This document shows positions 58,938-64,000 of a stretch of 64,000 nucleotides of DNA, in pieces. The stretch is taken from NCBI GenBank assembly GCA_036500605.1, contig DASYBU010000035.1, forward strand, positions 47,771-111,770, in the 5' to 3' direction. Each line of letters begins with the position of its first letter. The first letter of the stretch is position 1. The position numbers and the translations under genes are program-made. The notes under the pieces were generated by a model, which worked only from the letters and a program-made list of their open reading frames with translations, did not search any database and was not told the origin of the DNA. The stretch is from JAFALK01 sp036500605. Its GTDB lineage: Bacteria; Pseudomonadota; Gammaproteobacteria; Burkholderiales; Burkholderiaceae_C.

Positions 58938-59537
58938 CTAGGAAGTCTTCACGGCACCGAGGCCGCCAAAAAACAGATCGGCCACGATCGGCGCCATCGC
59001 CTCGTAGCTCAGCTCGCCGTCGGGGCGCAGCCAGGTGAAGGTCCAGTTGATCATGCCGAACAGCAGCATGGTCAGCGGCTTGTGCAACTGCGCGCCGCGC
59101 AGCTCGGGTCGCACGGCGGCGACCGCATCGGCAAAGGCGGCCACCACGCGGCGCTGCACTTCGAGCACGCGCTCGCGGTCCTCGATTTGCAAGAACTTCA
59201 CGTCCTCGGTCAGCACGCGGTGTTCATGCTCGGCCTGGCCGTACTCGCGCACGAAGCGCTGGATCAGCGCGCGCAGCTTCGCCTCGGGCTCCAGGCCTTG
59301 GGCCTCGACCTCCTGCACCAGCGTGGCCAGCAGATGGACATGGCCCTCGCAGATGTGCAGCGCCAGCTCATGCTTGTCGCGGAAGTAGTGATAGAGCGTC
59401 GGCTTGCTGACCGAACAGGCCTCGGCCACCTCATTCATCGAGGTGCCGGCAAAGCCCTGGTTGGCGAACAGCCGCGCAGCCTGCTCGAGGATCTGCTCGC
59501 GGATCGTGTCGAATTCGGGGGAGCGGCTTCTAGCCAT
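58938..59537 (-). CDS. paaR: TetR-family phenylacetate-pathway repressor PaaR
   Basis: This 199-residue TetR repressor has the helix-turn-helix EAARLFANQGFAGTSMNEVA plus ACSVSKPTLYHYFRDK and an all-helical ligand domain. The position inside the paa operon, between paaE and paaZ, identifies it as PaaR, which in Betaproteobacteria and Thermus-like systems represses paa genes and is released by phenylacetyl-CoA. Its ATG shares one base with the paaE stop (TGATG), so it is coupled. The order of residues is typical; gene symbol by context. Confidence 0.88.
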   Translation of the reverse strand: MARSRSPEFDTIREQILEQAARLFANQGFAGTSMNEVAEACSVSKPTLYHYFRDKHELALHICEGHVHLLATLVQEVEAQGLEPEAKLRALIQRFVREYGQAEHEHRVLTEDVKFLQIEDRERVLEVQRRVVAAFADAVAAVRPELRGAQLHKPLTMLLFGMINWTFTWLRPDGELSYEAMAPIVADLFFGGLGAVKTS

Positions 59538-60610
59538 CAGCGTTCATCGAAGGAGATCACGACGCGGGGCGTCAGGGCATGCGCTTGGCATGAAAGGATG
59601 AAGCCGGCCGCGACCTCATGCTTGTCCAGCGCGAAGTTCTTGTCCATGCGCACCTCGCCTTCGATCAGCTTGCAGCGGCAGGTCGAGCAGACACCGCTCT
59701 TGCAGGAGAACGGCACTTCCATGCCCGCGCGTGCGGCGGCATCGAGGATGCTCGGATCATGGCGGTTGAATTCGATCTCGCGGCTGATGCCGTCGCGCAC
59801 GATCGTGATGATGCTCTCGGCATCGCCTTCCTTCACCTCATGTGGCGCGGGTTCGCCGCGCTGCATCTCGGGCGTGCCGAAACGCTCGATGCGGATGTGC
59901 TCCTCGGGCACGCCAGCTTCCTTCAATGCGGCTTCGGCCTCATCGTTCATCTGGAACGGCCCGCAGACAAAGGCTTCGTCGATCTGCGCCGCCGGCACCA
60001 GCGCGTGCAGGAACTCGGCGAGCTTGGCGCGATCAAGACGGCCGGCCATCAGCGGCGAATCCATCGCCTCGCGCGAAAAGACCGGATGCAGCGTCAGCCG
60101 CGTCATGTAGCGGTTCTTCAGGTCTTCGATCTCTTCCTTGAACATCGTCGAGGCCTGGCGGCGGTTCGCGTAGATCAGCGTGAAACGGCTGCGCGGCTCG
60201 CGCGCCAGCAGCGTCTTCATGATCGACAGAATCGGCGTGATGCCCGAGCCCGCCGCGATGCCCAGCACGTGCCGGCCCTGCTCCGCTGAAGCCAGACAGA
60301 AGCGCCCTTGCGGCGGGAAGACCTGGATCTCGTCGCCGGCCTTGAGGTCGGCATGCACGAAGCTTGAGAACGCGCCGCCGTCGACCTTGCGCACGCCGAC
60401 CCGCAGCTCACCGTCGTCAGCGCCTGCACAGATCGAATAGGAACGGCGTAGATCCTGCCCTTCGACCTCATGGCGAAGCGTCAGGTACTGGCCCGGCGTG
60501 AAGCGGAACGCGTCCTGCAGCGCTAACGGCACATCAAAGCTGACCACGACCGCCTCTTCGGTGTCGGGCCGAACCTCTTTGACGCGCAGCGAATGGAAAT
60601 GAAGACTCAT
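59537..60610 (-). CDS. paaE: Phenylacetyl-CoA epoxidase reductase subunit PaaE
   Basis: PaaE passes electrons from NADPH to the diiron PaaA. The 357-residue flavoprotein shows the FAD motif LRRSYSICAG, NAD(P) loop GIAAGSGITPILSIMKTL, and a C-terminal plant-type [2Fe-2S] ferredoxin domain with Cys ligands in CKSGVCSTCRCK plus a fourth in FILSCQAH. It overlaps paaD by four bases. Confidence 0.97.
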   Translation of the reverse strand: MSLHFHSLRVKEVRPDTEEAVVVSFDVPLALQDAFRFTPGQYLTLRHEVEGQDLRRSYSICAGADDGELRVGVRKVDGGAFSSFVHADLKAGDEIQVFPPQGRFCLASAEQGRHVLGIAAGSGITPILSIMKTLLAREPRSRFTLIYANRRQASTMFKEEIEDLKNRYMTRLTLHPVFSREAMDSPLMAGRLDRAKLAEFLHALVPAAQIDEAFVCGPFQMNDEAEAALKEAGVPEEHIRIERFGTPEMQRGEPAPHEVKEGDAESIITIVRDGISREIEFNRHDPSILDAAARAGMEVPFSCKSGVCSTCRCKLIEGEVRMDKNFALDKHEVAAGFILSCQAHALTPRVVISFDER

Positions 60611-61101
60611 AGCGGCTTGAAGTATTCAAAGGGTTCAAGACAGTCCAGGCAGCGGAACAGCGATTTGCAAGGCGTAGAGCCGAAGGCGCTGAGCCGCTCG
60701 GTCTTGGCCGAGCTGCAGCGCGGGCAGTTCAGGCGCGGATGAAAGTGCAGGACGCTTTCGCCCGCTGGGCCCGGCGGCACCACGCCGTAGTCACGCAACT
60801 TGCGGCGGCCTTCCTCGCTGATCCAGTCGGTGGTCCAGGCCGGCGCGCGTTGCAGCGTGACCTCGATCTCGCCGAAGGCGGCCAGCGCCTTGCGCACGTC
60901 GTCGCGGATCAGCTCGGTGGCCGGGCAGCCGCTGTACGTCGGCGTCAGCACAACCTCCAGGCCACCTGCCGTCTCACGCAGATCGCGCACGATGCCAAGC
61001 TCGTCGAGCGTGACTACGGGCACCTCGGGGTCGGGGAGTTGCCGCAGCACCTCCCAGGCCGCTTCGAGCCGCGTGCAGGCGTTGAACTCCATTGTCATCA
61101 C
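60607..61101 (-). CDS. paaD: Phenylacetyl-CoA epoxidase assembly subunit PaaD
   Basis: This 164-residue MIP18/DUF59-type protein (LPDPEVPVVTLDELGIVRDL, then TPTYSGCPATELI) has a C-terminal zinc-ribbon-like Cys cluster (CPRCSSAKTE, then CKSLFRCLDCLEP). It is thought to help assemble the Fe-S centres of the epoxidase. It overlaps paaC and paaE by four bases. The start may be one of three ATGs within 10 bases. Confidence 0.95.
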   Translation of the reverse strand: MMTMEFNACTRLEAAWEVLRQLPDPEVPVVTLDELGIVRDLRETAGGLEVVLTPTYSGCPATELIRDDVRKALAAFGEIEVTLQRAPAWTTDWISEEGRRKLRDYGVVPPGPAGESVLHFHPRLNCPRCSSAKTERLSAFGSTPCKSLFRCLDCLEPFEYFKPL

Positions 61102-61850
61102 CAGACGCCGCCCGGATAAGCGCGTTGCAGGTATTGCAGCTGCGCGAGCAGCGGGCCCATGTGCTCACTGTGCACACCGTTGCGGCCATTGCTCTTGTAG
61201 GCGCTGGGCTTGGGCACTTCGAGCGAGGCAGCCGTCAGCAGTTCGGTGAAGCGTGCGGCCCAGGTTTCGCGCAGCTCGCTCCACGCCGGGCCGAGACCCT
61301 GTTCGACTGCAGCCGCGTCGATCGCATCGGCCTCGAACAGCTCGTTGAAATAAGGCCAGAGCGTTTGCAAGGCTGTCTTCATGCGCGCAGCAGATTCGTC
61401 GGTGCCATCGCCGAGTCGTACGACCCAATCCGAAGCGTGCTGCCAGTGATACGAAGCCTCCTTGACCGCCTTGCCGGCGATCGCCGCCACTTCGGCGTCT
61501 TTAGAGGTTCGCAGACCTTGCCACAGCAGTGAGAGCCAGAGCGCCACGCCCGCATTGCGCAGCTGCGTGAAGGCGAAATCACCGCGCGGCAACTCCATCA
61601 GCACCGGGTTCAGGTAGTGGCGTTCCTCGCGCAGGAAGGCGAGCTGGTCTTCATCGCGGCCAGCGCCTTCAAGCTCGCCGGCGCGCGTCAGCAGCCCGCG
61701 CGCCTGACCGATCAGATCGAGCGCGAGATTGCTCATCGCGATGTCCTCTTCCAGGATCGGCGCATGGCCGCACCATTCTGAGAGGCGCTGGGCAAGGATC
61801 AGGCAGCTGTCGCCAATGCGCAGCAGGTATTGAGTCTGAGCGTTCATCAC
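61098..61850 (-). CDS. paaC: Phenylacetyl-CoA epoxidase structural subunit PaaC
   Basis: This 250-residue helical ferritin-like subunit supports PaaA structurally; it lacks a full diiron site. It shows LRIGDSCLILAQRLSEWCGHA, NLALDLIGQARGLL and LAFLREERHYLNPVLMELPRGDFAFT. It overlaps both neighbours by four bases. Confidence 0.96.
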   Translation of the reverse strand: MMNAQTQYLLRIGDSCLILAQRLSEWCGHAPILEEDIAMSNLALDLIGQARGLLTRAGELEGAGRDEDQLAFLREERHYLNPVLMELPRGDFAFTQLRNAGVALWLSLLWQGLRTSKDAEVAAIAGKAVKEASYHWQHASDWVVRLGDGTDESAARMKTALQTLWPYFNELFEADAIDAAAVEQGLGPAWSELRETWAARFTELLTAASLEVPKPSAYKSNGRNGVHSEHMGPLLAQLQYLQRAYPGGVW

Positions 61851-62137
61851 ATGTGGTTCAGTGATTCGGGCAGTTCATAGAAAGTCGGGTGGCGATACAC
61901 CTTGTCTTCCATCGGATCGAAGTAACTGCCTTTTTCAGCGGGGTCGGACGCCGTGATCTGGTGGCTGGGCACGACCCAGATGCTCACGCCTTCCTGCCGG
62001 CGCGTGTAGACGTCGCGGGCCAACTGGATCGCCTGCTTGGAGTCCGCCGCGTGCAGGCTGCCGCAATGCTTGTGATCGAGGCCGGCCTTGCTGCGGACGA
62101 AGACTTCCCACAGCGGCCATTCATTTTGGGTACTCAT
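61847..62137 (-). CDS. paaB: Phenylacetyl-CoA epoxidase subunit PaaB
   Basis: This is a 96-residue small subunit starting at ATG 62137 (MSTQNEWPLWEVFVRSKAGL) with DHKHCGSLHAADSKQAIQLA and YTRRQEGVSIWVVPS. It bridges PaaA-PaaC units. The longer open frame is antisense-like to paaA and not real. It overlaps paaA by four bases. Confidence 0.96.
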   Translation of the reverse strand: MSTQNEWPLWEVFVRSKAGLDHKHCGSLHAADSKQAIQLARDVYTRRQEGVSIWVVPSHQITASDPAEKGSYFDPMEDKVYRHPTFYELPESLNHM

Positions 62138-63123
62138 GCAGCCTCCTTCATGGCTTGTTTCTTCGCGTGGGCCAGCGCGGCCTCGCGCACCCAGGCGCCG
62201 TCGTCCCAGGCTTTGACTCTGGCGTTCAGGCGCTCGCGGTTGCACGGGCCTTCGCCGCCGACCACGCGCCAGAACTCGGCCCAGTCGATCGCGCCAAAAT
62301 CGTGAGCGTCGCGCTCGGCGTTCCATTTCAGCGCTGCATCGGGCAGCGTCACGCCGAGGATCTCGGCCTGCGGCACGGTAGCGTCCACGAACTTCTGGCG
62401 CAGGTCGTCATTGCTGATGCGCTTGATGCCCCAGCGCATGCTCTGCTCCGAGTTCGGTGATTCATCATCGGGCGGGCCGAACATCATCAGCGAGGGCCAC
62501 CACCAGCGGTTCACCGCGTCCTGCACCATCGCCTTCTGCGCTGCGGTGCCATTCTTCATGATGGTCAAGAGCGACTCGTAGCCCTGGCGCTGATGAAAAC
62601 TCTCCTCGCGGCAGACGCGGATCATGGCCCGCGCATACGGCGCATACGAGCAGCGGCACAGCGGCACCTGGTTCATGATGGCCGCGCCGTCCACCAGCCA
62701 GCCGACCACGCCGACATCGGCCCAGGTCAGCGTCGGGTAGTTGAAGATCGAGCTGTATTTGGCCTTGCCCGCGTGCAGCGCGTGCAGCATCTGGTCGCGG
62801 CTGGTGCCCAGGGTCTCGGCCGCCGAGTAGAGATAGAGGCCGTGGCCCGCTTCGTCCTGCACCTTGGCGAGCAGGATCGCCTTGCGCTTCAAGGTCGGCG
62901 CGCGGCCGATCCAGTTGCCCTCGGGCAGCATGCCGACGATCTCGGAATGCGCGTGCTGGCTGATCTGCCGCACCAGCGTCTTGCGGTAATGCTCGGGCAT
63001 CCAGTCCTTGGCTTCGATGAAGTCGCCGGCGTCGATGCGCGCGTCAAAGGCGGCGACGCGCTCGGCGTCGTCCTTCTGCGTGGCCGCGTCCTGCGGGCCG
63101 ACGCTCATGGCTTGCGTGTACAT
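62134..63123 (-). CDS. paaA: Phenylacetyl-CoA epoxidase catalytic subunit PaaA
   Basis: PaaA carries the diiron site that epoxidises phenylacetyl-CoA. The 329-residue protein shows EIVGMLPEGNWIGRAPTLKR and the metal ligand motifs QDEAGHGLYLYSA and CREESFHQRQGYE. The start may be ATG 63123 (MYTQAMSVGPQ) or five codons later. It follows the ligase gene by 12 bases. Confidence 0.97.
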   Translation of the reverse strand: MYTQAMSVGPQDAATQKDDAERVAAFDARIDAGDFIEAKDWMPEHYRKTLVRQISQHAHSEIVGMLPEGNWIGRAPTLKRKAILLAKVQDEAGHGLYLYSAAETLGTSRDQMLHALHAGKAKYSSIFNYPTLTWADVGVVGWLVDGAAIMNQVPLCRCSYAPYARAMIRVCREESFHQRQGYESLLTIMKNGTAAQKAMVQDAVNRWWWPSLMMFGPPDDESPNSEQSMRWGIKRISNDDLRQKFVDATVPQAEILGVTLPDAALKWNAERDAHDFGAIDWAEFWRVVGGEGPCNRERLNARVKAWDDGAWVREAALAHAKKQAMKEAA

Positions 63124-63135
63124 GGAAATAACTCC

Positions 63136-64000
63136 TTATTTCTTGCGCAGGTCGATGACCCGTCGCGCCTTGCCGGTCAGCGTGCGCTCGATCGATTCGG
63201 GCGCACCGACGTTGACTTTGCTGGTGACGCCGATCAGGGTCTTGATGCGAGCCTGCAGCGCCTCGCTGAGCGCAGCGGCATCACCTGCCGCGCGCACTTC
63301 ACGGCGCAGTTCGCAGTGCACTTCGAGTGCGTCGAGATTGCCGTCGCGGCTGACCACCAGCTGGTATTGGCCCGAGAGCTCGGGCATCTGCAGCACCAGC
63401 TCCTCGATCTGCGTGGGGAAGAGGTTCACACCGCGAATGATCAGCATGTCGTCGCTGCGGCCGACGATCTTGCCCATGCGGCGCATGCTCCGCGCCGTCG
63501 GCGGCAGCAGGCGCGTCAGATCGCGCGTGCGATAGCGGATCACCGGCATCGCCTCTTTCGTCAGCGACGTGAACACCAGTTCGCCCAGTTCGCCATCAGG
63601 CAATACCGCGCCGGTCTCGGGGTCGATCACCTCCGGATAAAAATGATCCTCCCAGATGGTGCAGCCGTCCTTGGTCTCGATGCACTCGCAGGACACGCCG
63701 GGACCGATCACCTCCGACAGCCCGTAATTGTCGATGGCGTGCAGATCGAAGGCGTCCTCGATTTCCTCGCGCATCGCGTTGGTCCACGGCTCGGCGCCGC
63801 ACATCGCGATCTTGAGCGAAGACTTCCGCGGATCGACGCCCTGCGCGTGGAATTCGTCGAGGATGGCAAGCAGGTAACTCGGCGTGACGAAGATCACGTC
63901 CGGCTTGAAATCGCCGATCAACTTCACCTGCCGCTCGGTCATGCCGCCGGACACCGGCACGACTGTCAGGCCGAGCAATTCCGCGCCGTGGTGGAAGCCG
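63136..64000 (-). CDS. paaK: Phenylacetate-CoA ligase PaaK (N-terminus cut by window end)
   Basis: The frame is open to the window end, so the first third or so is missing. The visible part has VSGGMTERQ, FVTPSYLLAILDEF, NYGLSEVIGPGVSCEC, VIRYRTRDLTRL, GRSDDMLIIRGVNLFPTQIEE and the C-terminal ERTLTGKARRVIDLRK, all typical of PaaK, the AMP-forming ligase that makes phenylacetyl-CoA. It is first in the visible minus-strand order; other paa genes (G, H, I, J) must be outside. Confidence 0.96.
   Translation of the reverse strand, partial: GFHHGAELLGLTVVPVSGGMTERQVKLIGDFKPDVIFVTPSYLLAILDEFHAQGVDPRKSSLKIAMCGAEPWTNAMREEIEDAFDLHAIDNYGLSEVIGPGVSCECIETKDGCTIWEDHFYPEVIDPETGAVLPDGELGELVFTSLTKEAMPVIRYRTRDLTRLLPPTARSMRRMGKIVGRSDDMLIIRGVNLFPTQIEELVLQMPELSGQYQLVVSRDGNLDALEVHCELRREVRAAGDAAALSEALQARIKTLIGVTSKVNVGAPESIERTLTGKARRVIDLRKK

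Noticed and set aside
57165..60110. 981-codon plus-strand open frame across paaZ, paaR and paaE
   Set aside because: It covers three well-identified minus-strand genes and has the composition of antisense sequence in high-GC DNA.

Overview
The window is high-GC, densely coding chromosomal DNA of a Burkholderiales-type betaproteobacterium, probably Roseateles/Rubrivivax/Leptothrix-like. This placement is an inference from gene content: five PEP-CTERM (exosortase-sorted) proteins, a Bug-family receptor, an aerobic phenylacetate (paa) cluster, an NadA/NadB pathway and an alaA-hom-thrC-moeA-moaD gene order. I see no rRNA, tRNA, CRISPR array, insertion sequence, integrase or prophage. No gene-free stretch exceeds about 260 bases.

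Layout. 0-3.5 kb: two tandem paralogous PEP-CTERM genes, the second behind a textbook sigma-54 promoter, with a YgjP-like metallopeptidase between them, then nadA and a ComFB-like gene. 3.5-8.7 kb: a lower-GC beta-helix lipoprotein, nadB directly behind a vapBC module, and a MOSC protein. 8.7-16.7 kb: clpB with a sigma-32 promoter, adenine deaminase, a 1,000-residue repeat-rich PEP-CTERM protein, crcB and moaE. 16.8-29.2 kb: an SPFH/DUF4178/DUF350 operon and, further on, a membrane-anchored aminopropyltransferase plus FAD oxidoreductase operon. Between them lie a LysR/Bug pair, a PEP-CTERM SGNH hydrolase with an alpha/beta hydrolase, and an S10 peptidase lipoprotein. 29-35 kb: a SANT-like/BrnA-like pair (the BrnA-like gene appears frameshifted), an old-yellow-enzyme reductase, a questin-oxidase-family gene divergent from soxR across a SoxR box, an S9 peptidase and speD.

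35-45 kb: GNAT, moaD, moeA and thrC, then an inserted block (VapC/Phd toxin-antitoxin plus an AAA ATPase/TPR pair), then hom and alaA, all on the minus strand. 45-56.8 kb: housekeeping and envelope genes (Mth938-like, bcp, PIN-PhoH, HAD phosphatase, YidB, MFS exporter, M3 peptidase, prpE, NlpC/P60 peptidase, PEP-CTERM protein). 56.9-64 kb: a minus-strand phenylacetate operon read in the order paaK (cut by the window end), paaA, B, C, D, E, paaR, paaZ.

Two ensembles look least described. The first is a putative polyamine-linked membrane system: SPFH-SHOCT, zinc-ribbon DUF4178, DUF350, SpeD, membrane aminopropyltransferase and an exported FAD oxidoreductase, scattered over 18 kb. The second is a two-gene ATPase/TPR module lodged with a toxin-antitoxin pair between hom and thrC, which resembles a small conflict or defence island. 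A third compact unit is the soxR/questin-oxidase divergon, which suggests a redox-cycling-quinone response.
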